From Acidimicrobiia bacterium (GTDB lineage: Bacteria > Actinomycetota > Acidimicrobiia > Acidimicrobiales > Aldehydirespiratoraceae), in contig JAJEHD010000018.1 in the NCBI GenBank assembly GCA_022819505.1, positions 124,001 through 188,000 of the forward strand: DNA of 64,000 nt, written 5' to 3'. Numbering within the stretch: the first letter of the stretch is position 1; every line of letters begins with the position of its first letter. The notes beneath the pieces are model-generated. The model searched no databases. It saw only the letters and a list, made by a program, of their open reading frames with translations, and was not told the origin of the DNA. This document shows positions 54,470 through 64,000 of this stretch, in pieces. Made by a program: the position numbers and the translations under genes.

Positions 54470-54517
54470 TCGGCACAGCCCGAAGCGGGGTGCTGCCGGC
54501 CCCGCTGTGACGCGAGA

Positions 54518-55522
54518 ATGTCGGATGTGCGATTGCTGGCCGCGCCCGACAAGTTCCGGGGAACCGCCTCGGCCGTCGAGATAGCCGCGGCGGTCGCTCA
54601 AGCCGCCTCGGCCGTCTCGGCGTCGTGTGACGCCGCGCCGATGGCCGACGGGGGCGAGGGCACCCTGGACGCGCTGGGAGGCCCCAACCGGACGTCGGTG
54701 GTGACCGGGCCGCTGGGCGAGCCCGTCGCCGCGCCCTGGCGGCTGAGCCGCGGCGTGGCCGTCATCGAGATGGCGCTCGCCTCCGGCCTGGCCCTGGCCG
54801 GCGGCGCCCCCGGCAACGATCCCGTCAACGCCACCACGGCCGGCACCGGCGAGCTGATCGCCGAGGCGGTCTCAGCCGGAGCCCGCCGCGTGCTGGTGGC
54901 GGTGGGCGGCTCGGCCACCACCGACGGCGGCCTGCCGGCGGTGCAAGCCTTGCCGTCGCCCGCCCGCATGTCGGGTGTGGAGATGGTCGTGGCCTGCGAC
55001 GTCCGCACCGCCTTCGTGGACGCGGCGGCCGTCTTCGGTCCGCAGAAGGGGGCCTCGCCCGCGCAGGTCGAGTTGTTGACGCGGCGCCTGAGGACCCTGA
55101 CCGGGATGTACGAGCGCGACTTCGGGGTCGATGTCGCCGCCCTGCCCGGGGCGGGCGCGGCCGGGGGCCTGGCCGGCGGTCTGGCCGCCCGGGGCGCCAG
55201 CCTGGTAGGCGGCTTCGAGGTGGTCGCCGACGAGGTCGGTCTGCGGGAACGCATCTCCGACGCCGATGTGGCCGTCACCGGTGAGGGCCGCTACGACGTC
55301 ACGTCACTGGAGGGCAAGGTGGTCGCCGGCGTGGCTGAGCTGGCGGCCCGGTCGGGCACACCGGTACTGGCGGTGGTGGGGAGCTGCGATCCGGCGGTGC
55401 CTGTGCCCGAGAACGTGGAGTTGGTCGACCTGACCGCCCGGTTCGGCTCGCAGCGGGCCCATGCCGACCCCTGCGGCTGTGTGAGAGAGGCCGTCGAGGC
55501 CACCCTCCGAGGCGGTCTCTAG
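54518..55522 (+). CDS. Glycerate kinase
   Basis: A 334-aa glycerate 2-kinase (GarK/GlxK family). N-terminal APDKFRGTASAVEIAAAV, MADGGEGTLDAL, VALGGSATTDGGLPAVQAL, CDVRTAFVDAAAVFGPQKGA and EGRYDVTSLEGKVVAGV are family motifs. Phosphorylates D-glycerate to 2-phosphoglycerate. ATG 54518; a GTG at 54527 is also possible. End overlaps the opposite-strand gene by 4 nt. Confidence 0.92.
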   Translation: MSDVRLLAAPDKFRGTASAVEIAAAVAQAASAVSASCDAAPMADGGEGTLDALGGPNRTSVVTGPLGEPVAAPWRLSRGVAVIEMALASGLALAGGAPGNDPVNATTAGTGELIAEAVSAGARRVLVAVGGSATTDGGLPAVQALPSPARMSGVEMVVACDVRTAFVDAAAVFGPQKGASPAQVELLTRRLRTLTGMYERDFGVDVAALPGAGAAGGLAGGLAARGASLVGGFEVVADEVGLRERISDADVAVTGEGRYDVTSLEGKVVAGVAELAARSGTPVLAVVGSCDPAVPVPENVELVDLTARFGSQRAHADPCGCVREAVEATLRGGL

Positions 55523-55740
55523 CGGCGGTACCTCCCGGTGACCGCCATGTAGGCCAGGGCCGCCAACACGACGATGATCATCAGCAGGGTGAGCAGCCAG
55601 GAGAAGATCGCCAGGACCCGCTGCACCATGGTGACCGCACCGATCACCGCGAGTCCCCCCACGATTATGCGGGCCGGCCAGGACAGGCCACCCGGCTTCT
55701 CCACCTCGCCGCCGGCCTCTTTCTCCATGGGTGATCCCAC
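55519..55740 (-). CDS. Small two-helix membrane protein
   Basis: A 73-aa protein with two hydrophobic segments (residues about 21-40 and 46-66) and a short Glu-rich N-terminus. Convergent with glycerate kinase. No family. Confidence 0.6.
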   Translation of the reverse strand: MGSPMEKEAGGEVEKPGGLSWPARIIVGGLAVIGAVTMVQRVLAIFSWLLTLLMIIVVLAALAYMAVTGRYRR

Positions 55741-55808
55741 AAGCCGATCCTATCGCTGCGCCTGTAGAGCGCCCGCAAGAGGGTGCCAGCGCCTCGCGCC
55801 GCGGCGTG

Positions 55809-55902
55809 GTCATTCCCGCTCTTGTTCGCTGCGCTCACGGGCCGCTCGGGCCACGGCCTCGCGCCGTATGGGCCGCATCGTCTCGTCTATTCGCTCGGCC
55901 TC
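55809..55902 (-). repeat. Dispersed repeat, copy B
   Basis: Minus-strand copy of the element at 8231-8411; 55809-55851 is a perfect 43-nt match to the third unit there, and 55887-55902 matches GAGGCCGAGCGAATAG. Confidence 0.85.
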
Positions 55903-55954
55903 TTGTACCATGGCCGGTCCCGTCAGTCCTGTCGCAAGCCCAGCGAGGAACGCC

Positions 55955-56236
55955 ATGGCCGTCACCGTCCGAGTGCCCACCACGCTTAGAGCGCTCACCG
56001 CCGGAGCGTCGGAGGTGGCCGTTGACGGCGCCACCCTCGCGGAGGTGCTCGAGTCGCTGGAGTCGTCCCATCCCGGGTTCAGGGACAGGATCCTCGACGA
56101 GGCGGGCGAGCTGCGCCGCTTCGTCAATGTGTTCGTCAGCGACGACGACGTGCGCTTCCTCGACGGGCTCAGCACCGCCGTGGCCGATGGCGCCACCGTG
56201 AGCATCGTCCCGGCCGTGGCCGGGGGACGCGCCTAG
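55955..56236 (+). CDS. CysO/MoaD-like ubiquitin-fold sulfur carrier
   Basis: A 93-aa beta-grasp protein closely following mycobacterial Cys[16 protein letters not shown]...[47 protein letters not shown]. CysO carries a C-terminal GG used as a thiocarboxylate for cysteine synthesis; this protein ends GGRA, so two residues must be removed, or it differs in function. SD GAGGAA precedes ATG 55955. No cysM or mec is nearby. Confidence 0.85.
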   Translation: MAVTVRVPTTLRALTAGASEVAVDGATLAEVLESLESSHPGFRDRILDEAGELRRFVNVFVSDDDVRFLDGLSTAVADGATVSIVPAVAGGRA

Positions 56237-56311
56237 CCCGGCGGCCCCTGCTCGATCGAAGCCTCCGGCCGGATCAGGGGGATCAGGGCCGCCATATTCC
56301 GGCTCGACGGG

Positions 56312-58045
<1,734 letters not shown>

Positions 58046-58587
58046 CTCGCCGACCGCTAGTACACGGCCTGCTCAGACCCCCGGGGGAATCTCGGGTTAG
58101 TTCTGTGCAGTTAGTCCACACAAATTTGCACCAAGAAACTTGGGCGGGCGATGTCGGGTTGGATCGCTCGCCGAAGCAAGTAGAGTCCTAGATCTCCTGT
58201 CATTTCGATGACTCAGGAGTATTTGCCGCCTAGCGCGTCGGCGTAGCTGTCATCGCCGCTGCGGTGGCCGCCGCTGCATGGCTGGCCTGCACCAATCGGC
58301 TCTCGTCCTGATGGCCTGGGGGGTGTTGCCGCCCGGCGCGTCGGCGTAGCTGCCGTCGCCGTGGTGGCCGCCGCTGCCGCCGCTGCATCGCTAGTCTGGC
58401 CGAGCTAACGCCAACGTTGGCTTGCCTGCGACGTCTCGCCGTCGGCGCGGGCCTTCCGCAAGCCCGAGCGATTGCGGCTCCCGAGCGCGGCACCCGTCGA
58501 TGGCCGCCATCGAGCCCGCTGGCAGCCAGCGACAGGTCGTCCCAAGGTCACCGGATCATCGGCCCAAGCGATTCAAGGAGCGCTCCG
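58046..58587. other. 541-nt intergenic region between groEL and lipoprotein gene
   Basis: No supported gene. It contains two imperfect direct repeats of about 65-75 nt (58223-58289 and 58326-58400) sharing TTGCCGCC...GCGCGTCGGCGTAGCTG, and a fairly AT-rich stretch (58110-58135). Possible ORFs here are Arg/Ala-rich and look like shadows of the repeats. Confidence 0.5.
58223..58400. repeat. Imperfect direct repeat pair
   Basis: Copies at 58223-58289 and 58326-58400, start-to-start distance 103 nt, with shared GTCGGCGTAGCTG and GTGGCCGCCGCTG blocks. Confidence 0.7.
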
Positions 58588-59595
58588 ATCACCAGACAAA
58601 CACCTCCACTCCTCCAGAACGCACCCCGGCGCCGCATCCTGCTTGCGATAGCCGTCTCGGTCTTTGTGGCCGGTGGCTGCTCAGACGACGGCTCTGACGC
58701 GACGGACAGCGATGCCGCTCCGTTCGCTTCCACCACCAGCCAGCCTGAATTGCTGCCACCGGTGGACACCGCCGCGTCGGAGCCAGCCGACACCGCGATC
58801 CCCGACTCCGGCAGAGCTGTAGGCGACCAGGACCTCGAGGTCGCGCCGGTTGAGGACTCCGGCGCCGGGGCCGCGGCCAGCGGGAACGACAAGGATGTGT
58901 TGGCCGAACCTGCTATGCCCGACGTGGCGGTGCCGGCGCCTTCCGTGCCGGCTGCTGTGGCTCCCGACGAGGTGATCGCTGAGGGCACAGTGCCTGAAGG
59001 CACCAGCTTCGACGTCCCCGAGCCCGAGCCGCAGCCCGAACCCGTCCCCGAGCTCGAGCCTGAGCCGGAGCCCGAGCAAGTCCCAGTCCTTGAGCCGGAG
59101 CCCGTCCCTGAGCCGGTGTCGGTCCCTGAGCCGGAGCCGGTTGCCGGTCGCCCGGTCAGTCGCCCCGACATCTGCGACCTGGTGGAGGGTGCTTGGGATA
59201 CCTCGGTGTCGCCGCCGCAGTGCGTGAACCCCACCCGGGTCTTCGAGCCGCTGCCGGAGCCGGTTGGCGAACCGGTGACGCTGGTGACGGACGAGGACGA
59301 CTCATTCGTTTCCGGCAGCGGCCGGCGCGTCGCCCGTTCCGAGCCCGTCGCCATCCACGTCGGCACGGTCCTGGATCGGTGGGAGGACGGCTCCATCGCC
59401 ACAATCGTCACTGAGATCGAGGACCTGGGCTCGGGCTGGTGGCAGGTCGTCGTATGCACGATCCATGAGTCCTTCGTGCTGGCAGGGGTCGGCAACGTGG
59501 GCTGGCAAGCGGTCGCCTACGCATGGCGCGAGGACGACGGGCGGCTCCGCGTCGAGCAGGGCAACTGGCGCCTGGGCAACGACGGGCCCTGTTGA
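58588..59595 (+). CDS. Lipoprotein with Pro/Glu repeat linker, probable ATC start
   Basis: A 335-aa lipoprotein. The reading frame contains a perfect lipoprotein signal (RRRILLAIAVSVFVAGGC) but no ATG, GTG or TTG near it; the ATC at 58588 lies 7 nt after AAGGAG and gives a normal signal peptide (n-region TRQTPPLLQNAPRRR). The only standard start is TTG 58417, which would add 57 unrelated residues. After Cys31: acidic/Ala-rich region, then Pro-Glu repeats (about residues 135-185), then a C-terminal domain (about 190-335) with four Cys and a Trp-rich end. It probably binds the neighbouring secreted protein (inference). Followed by it after 10 nt. Confidence 0.75.
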   Translation: MTRQTPPLLQNAPRRRILLAIAVSVFVAGGCSDDGSDATDSDAAPFASTTSQPELLPPVDTAASEPADTAIPDSGRAVGDQDLEVAPVEDSGAGAAASGNDKDVLAEPAMPDVAVPAPSVPAAVAPDEVIAEGTVPEGTSFDVPEPEPQPEPVPELEPEPEPEQVPVLEPEPVPEPVSVPEPEPVAGRPVSRPDICDLVEGAWDTSVSPPQCVNPTRVFEPLPEPVGEPVTLVTDEDDSFVSGSGRRVARSEPVAIHVGTVLDRWEDGSIATIVTEIEDLGSGWWQVVVCTIHESFVLAGVGNVGWQAVAYAWREDDGRLRVEQGNWRLGNDGPC

Positions 59596-59605
59596 GGAGG
59601 CCGGG

Positions 59606-62600
59606 GTGCGCAGCGTCAGGCGGAGCGGCTGGTGGGCCCTGTGTCTGGCCGTGGTGCTCTCGGTTGTCGCGAGCGGACCTGCCGCGGCCGACCACGCGAC
59701 CTCCGATGACTGGGAGGGTGACTTCGATTCGGCCCAGCACTCGACGATTGTTCACTATCAGTATTCGAGGCTGCTGACCCGCACCTTCCGCTGCGGGACA
59801 CCTTCAGGCTGCATCTGGCCTGGTGACAGTTCGTCTTACAGCCAGGGCGACACGGTTGAGCAAGTGTGCGAGTTCTTGTTCACGGAGGTGTTGTGGGGGG
59901 ACTGCTCGGATTCGGCGCCGGATGGTTGGACTCTTGCGAGCAGTGTGGAGCAGATCCATGACCCCCCGACGTGGAGTCTGCGGTTCTGCACAGTGTCGGG
60001 CTGGGGGCAGAGCCCCTTGGAGGACGATTGGGGCACCACCGACGGCCCGATCGACGCCGATGGCCACCGCTCCAACGTCGATCAGATCGGGGAGTCGATG
60101 TGGTTCGATCCAGTGCCGGTGGCCACCTCGATCCATGAGCCCCCGTTCTGCGGGGTGTGGGCCCGCACCACCCCGCCCGAGCCCAGCATCGACCCGGTAG
60201 TGGTCGAGCCCCAGATCTGCTCCAGGGAGGGGTTCGTGTGGTTCTCCGAGTACGGGGGCTGCCGGCCCGAGGACTGCTCCGCCATCGGCGGCGGCTATGT
60301 CCGCAACCCCGACGACGGCTGGTGCGAGCCCGCACCGCCTCCGGGGGGCGTCCTGAACTCCTGTATCGCCAATTTCGAGATCCTGTTCCCGAACCTGGCG
60401 TGGCGGTCGTCCTTCGACGAGCCGCATGAGCGGCGCGAGCACTGCTCGGGGCGGCGGCTGAACTATGTGCCGGTGTGGGTCACCGACCACGACGGCGACC
60501 ACCAGCGAGCGGGCACCACCCAGACCGTGACCCACCGGGTGCTGCACATCACCGGGGCGACGCCGGTGCTGAACCCGCCCTTCGCCGGATTCGACTGGAA
60601 CCCCGACAACCGCTGCGACGGCGCCGACGAACTCAACGTCCATCCCAGTGTCGACTACGACTGCCTGCGGGTGTCGGTCACGGTCCGGGCCGGTTTCGCC
60701 GGCGTGAACCACTCGGGGTCGTACTTCAGGGCAAGCGCGTGCGCCAACCCGGTCGGGTGGGCACAGACCGCCGAACGGGTCTGCGACAGCGCCGCCGGTG
60801 CCTGGTACGGCACCACCCGGAGCGACGACCCCGGGGAGTGGACCGTCGCCGTCGGGGACCTGGCCCGCGCCGGCACGTCCGACCATCTGGTGAGCGTCCC
60901 CTTCGTGGTGGACGTGGCCGACTGGGGTGACGCCGACTGGCTGCAGATCACCGCGGTGGCGTCGGACTACTGGGACAGCGCCACCAACTCCGCTTCGCAC
61001 GACACCGTCACGTTCCGGGTTGCCCGCCGGGAGGGCCCGCCGCCGAGCAGCGACATCATCGAGGTCAACGTCGACGAGGTGGCCGATCTGGCGTACAGCG
61101 AGGGCGCCCGGTGGGTGTCGTGGCCGCGACCGGGACGGTGGGTACGCCACATCGATGACAGGCGCTTCGTGGAGATCGCCCGCAGCGAGCTGCTGGCCAA
61201 CGACGCCTGTCCCGCCGATCTGGACTGCACCGACCCCGCCCAGTGGCCGGTATCCATCCCGGCGCCGGAGGCGCAGCGGTGCACGTCGTGGGCATACAGG
61301 GCCCGGCCCTCCTCCAGGATGCTGTCCACCGGGCAGGGGCTGGTCGGCTGCGACGACCTCAACGACGCCACCGACGCCGGCGTGCGGTACTGGCCCCGGC
61401 ACTGGGCCGCCGGCACCGACACCTTCACCTACGAGACCCCAGGCGGCGTCGCCACCGTCGCGGTGCGCTTCACCGACGCGCCCCCAGCGTCCCGCGATGT
61501 GGTCGCCAACGTCGCCGGGACGACCTACCACACCGCCGTGTTCGACTCGCCGGCCGAGAGGAGCGTCCGCTACTGCTACTCATGGAACGACTTCTACAAC
61601 ACCTGCCAGCGGCCCAAGTACCGCTACTACGTCGACCACGACCGCAACGACGACCGGAGCTTCGCCGCGGCGCTGTTCACGGCAGGGCTGTCGATGGAAG
61701 CGATCATGGACGCCGACCCCGACGGCGACGCAGCCCACCTGGACCTCATCGCGGGTTACAACCCCGAACTCAGCGGCGGTGCCGGCGTCTACTCACCGTC
61801 GGGCGGACCATCTCTGTGGGATCTCGACGAGACCTCGGCCAGCACTTACGGCAACAACCCTCTCTGCGGCTACTACGGGACCTGCCTCAGCGACGCCCAG
61901 CTGTTCTCGTCATTCCTGCGGCTCCCCCTCGACGATCCCGTGGACCCCGGCACCGGCACCGCGCTCACCGGCGTCTCCGGCTGCGTGCTGGCCGGCACCT
62001 CCTCGATCACCACCGATTTCACCATTTACACCAACCCCTACAACCGAAAGGCCGCCTACCCCGGCGAGCTTCGGCGCTGGACCGGCGACAACCCCGGCAC
62101 CGGGTGCGGCCCCGCGCTGGCCGCGTCCTGCAACGCCGGCGCAGCCGCGGTCCTCGAGTGGACGCTGTGCCTGACCCTGTGGCCCGACGCCCCGGGCCCC
62201 CAGCAGCTCGACCTCTCGTACCGGGCCTGCGACGAGCGCCTCGACGCGTTCAACGCCGACCGGGCCGCCGCCGAGGCCGCGGGCCGCAGCGAGGCCGACT
62301 ACTGCTCCGAGGGAACCGTCACGGTGCTGCTGGGCGACTGCACCTGGGACCCGACCGACGCCGACCGGGCCGCGCTGGCCGCCAAGGTCGGCTGGTACAG
62401 CTTCCTCGAGGCCCTGCCCCAGGGACCGCCCGGCGGGCTATGGCCTCCGCACCCGGAAGTGCCCGGCGGCGACCGCCACATCGTGGTCGCCAACTCGCCG
62501 GTCTGGCCCCGCGTCGCCACCGCCGACGCGCTCGACGTGGACGACGGAGCGGGCTGCGTGTGGTCCGCCCAATGGCTCCGGGCGACGGTGACACAGATGC

Positions 62601-62980
62601 TGCCGTGGGTGCCGGCGCACCGGGTCGCGGTCGAGACCCACGGCGGCTTCGCCCAGTGGCTCGGCATGTGGGAGCGTCTCAGCGCCGACCAGCAGGCCGA
62701 GGCCCGGCGCCTGCACGCCGGCGGCGACCTCACCAGCGTCGCCTGCCCCATCACGGCCGCGGCCGACGGCACGGAGCCCGCTTCCGAGAGCCTGTCCTAC
62801 CAGCAGTGCCGCTGGGAGCTGGCCCGACCCGGGGTGTGGCACTGGACCCTCGACGCCGGATTCACAGACGGCACCCGGACCGTCACCGAGACCCTCGCCG
62901 AGAACGTCACCTGGTTCCGGAGCTTCGACCACTACACGAACCAGCGGACCTGGTGGCGGGACGGACGGGCTTCAGGGTAG
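59606..62980 (+). CDS. Very large Cys-rich secreted protein
   Basis: A 1124-aa protein with a clear signal peptide (SGWWALCLAVVLSVVASGPAAADH). Many Cys, mostly in pairs that suggest disulfides (e.g. CSREGFVWFSEYGGC, CSAIGGGYVRNPDDGWC). Part of the middle (about 500-640) resembles tandem-95/cadherin-like repeats (ANDACPADLDC...GTDTFTYETPGGVATVAVRFTD). No catalytic domain recognised. GTG 59606 has a strong SD GAGGAGG and follows the lipoprotein stop by 10 nt, so both are one operon. Probably a surface or secreted adhesin-like product; function unknown. Confidence 0.75.
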   Translation: MRSVRRSGWWALCLAVVLSVVASGPAAADHATSDDWEGDFDSAQHSTIVHYQYSRLLTRTFRCGTPSGCIWPGDSSSYSQGDTVEQVCEFLFTEVLWGDCSDSAPDGWTLASSVEQIHDPPTWSLRFCTVSGWGQSPLEDDWGTTDGPIDADGHRSNVDQIGESMWFDPVPVATSIHEPPFCGVWARTTPPEPSIDPVVVEPQICSREGFVWFSEYGGCRPEDCSAIGGGYVRNPDDGWCEPAPPPGGVLNSCIANFEILFPNLAWRSSFDEPHERREHCSGRRLNYVPVWVTDHDGDHQRAGTTQTVTHRVLHITGATPVLNPPFAGFDWNPDNRCDGADELNVHPSVDYDCLRVSVTVRAGFAGVNHSGSYFRASACANPVGWAQTAERVCDSAAGAWYGTTRSDDPGEWTVAVGDLARAGTSDHLVSVPFVVDVADWGDADWLQITAVASDYWDSATNSASHDTVTFRVARREGPPPSSDIIEVNVDEVADLAYSEGARWVSWPRPGRWVRHIDDRRFVEIARSELLANDACPADLDCTDPAQWPVSIPAPEAQRCTSWAYRARPSSRMLSTGQGLVGCDDLNDATDAGVRYWPRHWAAGTDTFTYETPGGVATVAVRFTDAPPASRDVVANVAGTTYHTAVFDSPAERSVRYCYSWNDFYNTCQRPKYRYYVDHDRNDDRSFAAALFTAGLSMEAIMDADPDGDAAHLDLIAGYNPELSGGAGVYSPSGGPSLWDLDETSASTYGNNPLCGYYGTCLSDAQLFSSFLRLPLDDPVDPGTGTALTGVSGCVLAGTSSITTDFTIYTNPYNRKAAYPGELRRWTGDNPGTGCGPALAASCNAGAAAVLEWTLCLTLWPDAPGPQQLDLSYRACDERLDAFNADRAAAEAAGRSEADYCSEGTVTVLLGDCTWDPTDADRAALAAKVGWYSFLEALPQGPPGGLWPPHPEVPGGDRHIVVANSPVWPRVATADALDVDDGAGCVWSAQWLRATVTQMLPWVPAHRVAVETHGGFAQWLGMWERLSADQQAEARRLHAGGDLTSVACPITAAADGTEPASESLSYQQCRWELARPGVWHWTLDAGFTDGTRTVTETLAENVTWFRSFDHYTNQRTWWRDGRASG

Positions 62981-62989
62981 GCGGCGGGG

Positions 62990-62995
62990 TAGCGT
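62990..62995 (+). promoter_or_regulatory. -10-like hexamer upstream of nitrobindin gene
   Basis: TAGCGT, 6 nt, ATG 63002; no Shine-Dalgarno. Confidence 0.45.
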
Positions 62996-63001
62996 CGAGG
63001 C

Positions 63002-63481
63002 ATGGTCGAGCTGCATCCGCTGTGCGAGCCGCTCGCGCCCCTGCTGGGGACTTGGCGCGGCTCGGGTGAGGGCAGCTATCCCACCATCGACGACTTCGCC
63101 TACACCGAGGAGCTCGTCTTCGGTCACGTCGGCAAGCCGTTCCTGTCGATGGTCCAGCGCAGCCGGGACCTCTCGACCGGCGCGCCGCTGCACGCCGAGG
63201 CCGGATACCTGCGGGCACAGCCCGGCGGGGCCGTCGAGCTGACGGTGGCCCAGCCGTCGGGGATCGTGGAGACAGACGTGGGCACGGCGACCCCCACGCC
63301 CGACGGCCTGGTCGTCGAGCTGGAGTCCGACCGGGTCGGCCTCACCCCGACGGCCAAGTCCGTCACCGCGGTGAGGCGCCGGCTCAGCCTGACCGGCGAG
63401 ACGCTGGTGTCGGAGCTGTGGATGGCCGCCGTGGGCGAAGCCGAACTGATCCACCACGTGCGAGCAGAACTGTCCAGATGA
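63002..63481 (+). CDS. Nitrobindin-like heme-binding beta-barrel protein
   Basis: A 159-aa protein of the nitrobindin/FABP-like family. The N-terminal motif PLLGTWRGSGEGSYPTI and the C-terminal His-containing AELIHHVRAEL (heme-ligand position in nitrobindins) are characteristic. Nitrobindins bind ferric heme and NO and may isomerise peroxynitrite. Cytoplasmic, no signal. Confidence 0.88.
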   Translation: MVELHPLCEPLAPLLGTWRGSGEGSYPTIDDFAYTEELVFGHVGKPFLSMVQRSRDLSTGAPLHAEAGYLRAQPGGAVELTVAQPSGIVETDVGTATPTPDGLVVELESDRVGLTPTAKSVTAVRRRLSLTGETLVSELWMAAVGEAELIHHVRAELSR

Positions 63482-63489
63482 GGCCGCTC

Positions 63490-63495
63490 TAGTCT
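63490..63495 (+). promoter_or_regulatory. -10-like hexamer upstream of fdhD
   Basis: TAGTCT, 6 nt, ATG 63502; no Shine-Dalgarno. Confidence 0.45.
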
Positions 63496-63501
63496 GGAGC
63501 C

Positions 63502-64000
63502 ATGGCCACCAAGTCGAGGAGCCAGCAGCGGCTGGTGCGGCCCTGGAGCGGCGACGAGGCGCCCGGCAGCCGGCGAGCGGACCGCCTGGCCTCCGAGGAG
63601 CCGATGGCCATCGAGCTCGACGACGTGCGGGTGGCCACCACCATGCGCACCCCGGGCAACGACTTCGAGCTGGCCGTCGGCTTCTGCTACGCCGAGGGGC
63701 TGCTCGACGGTCACGGGGTCACCCAGGTGAAGTACTGCGCCAAGGGCTCCGCGGCGGCCACCGACTTCAACGTGGTGTCGGTCTCCACCGGCGGCAAGGC
63801 GCCGCCGCCCCGGCCCCGGCTGACCACCACCACCTCGTCGTGCGGCTTCTGCGGCACGAGCGAGATCGACGAACTGGTCACCAAGCTCGCCCCGGTCGGC
63901 GGCGACCGGGTGCCGTGGGAGGCGCTGGCCGCCGCGCCCGAGGCGCTCCGGCCCGGACAGGAGCTGTTCGACGCAACCGGCGCGGTGCACGCCGCCGGGG
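63502..64000 (+). CDS. fdhD: Formate dehydrogenase accessory sulfurtransferase FdhD (3' end outside window)
   Basis: First 166 codons of an FdhD protein. RLASEEPMAIELDDVRVATTMRTPGNDFELAVGFCYAEGLL and the CxxC loop SSCGFCGTSEIDEL are diagnostic; the CxxC carries the persulfide passed to the molybdenum cofactor. The gene runs off the right edge of the window, so only the N-terminal half is seen. Confidence 0.93.
   Translation, partial: MATKSRSQQRLVRPWSGDEAPGSRRADRLASEEPMAIELDDVRVATTMRTPGNDFELAVGFCYAEGLLDGHGVTQVKYCAKGSAAATDFNVVSVSTGGKAPPPRPRLTTTTSSCGFCGTSEIDELVTKLAPVGGDRVPWEALAAAPEALRPGQELFDATGAVHAAG

Noticed and set aside
58230..58493. Small minus-strand ORF in the groEL-lipoprotein spacer
   Set aside because: Arg/Ala-rich, coincides with the direct repeats, and has no ribosome site or homology.

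Overview
The window looks like one chromosomal contig of a high-GC actinobacterium. Backbone gene order resembles the Mycobacterium topA/holB, Rv3626c-tilS-hpt and folK-panC-coaX-lysS-clpC regions, with F420-type enzymes and a mycothiol-style sigma/zinc anti-sigma pair. The most likely group is class Acidimicrobiia or a relative; this is inferred from synteny and protein flavour, not from a marker gene. There is no rRNA, CRISPR array, phage or transposase.

Layout. 1-18125 is housekeeping: topA end, MFS permease, tmk, holB, tRNA-Thr(CGT), ECF sigma and anti-sigma, DUF2342 protease-like gene, tilS, hpt, a degenerate phosphatase-like gene, folK, a DUF2520-PanC fusion, coaX, lysS, a polyprenyl synthase, clpC and an LppM-HAD fusion. 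18291-23351 holds two LacI-type genes (one without its DNA-binding domain), a PTR1-like reductase, a flavin/F420 LLM enzyme and a GcvT-like protein. 23458-28642 is a kynurenine-pathway cluster (kmo, tryptophan dioxygenase, a DapA-like aldolase, 3-hydroxyanthranilate dioxygenase, kynureninase).

28663-38141 is the most unusual part. An ArsR repressor is followed by a protein that fuses an SRPBCC domain to an AmiC/UrtA-like ligand-binding domain with no signal peptide. Divergently transcribed from it are a matching lipoprotein binding protein, two permease genes (one fused to its ATPase), a second ATPase, an amidase and a phenylacetate-CoA-ligase-like enzyme. Two copies of a 21-bp motif sit in the shared intergenic region, one before each transcription unit. 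I read this as a ligand-sensing ArsR system controlling uptake and hydrolysis of an amide.

38172-44558 holds a TolB/RTX-repeat lipoprotein, adenosine deaminase flanked by an intact DMT permease and a broken copy of that permease, tRNA-Thr(TGT), and a DUF4143 ATPase behind an AT-rich promoter island. 44696-50339 is a minus-strand Tad/Flp pilus operon with a chain of coupled micro-ORFs between tadB and tadC. 50555-53794 is hpnCDE (squalene synthesis). The remainder holds a LytR_C protein, glycerate kinase, a CysO-like sulfur carrier, a CIRCE-controlled groEL, a lipoprotein plus giant Cys-rich secreted protein, a nitrobindin and the start of fdhD.

Twelve genes lack a Shine-Dalgarno sequence and instead have a TAnnnT (once TAnnnC) -10-like hexamer ending 6-8 nt before the start codon, suggesting many leaderless transcripts.
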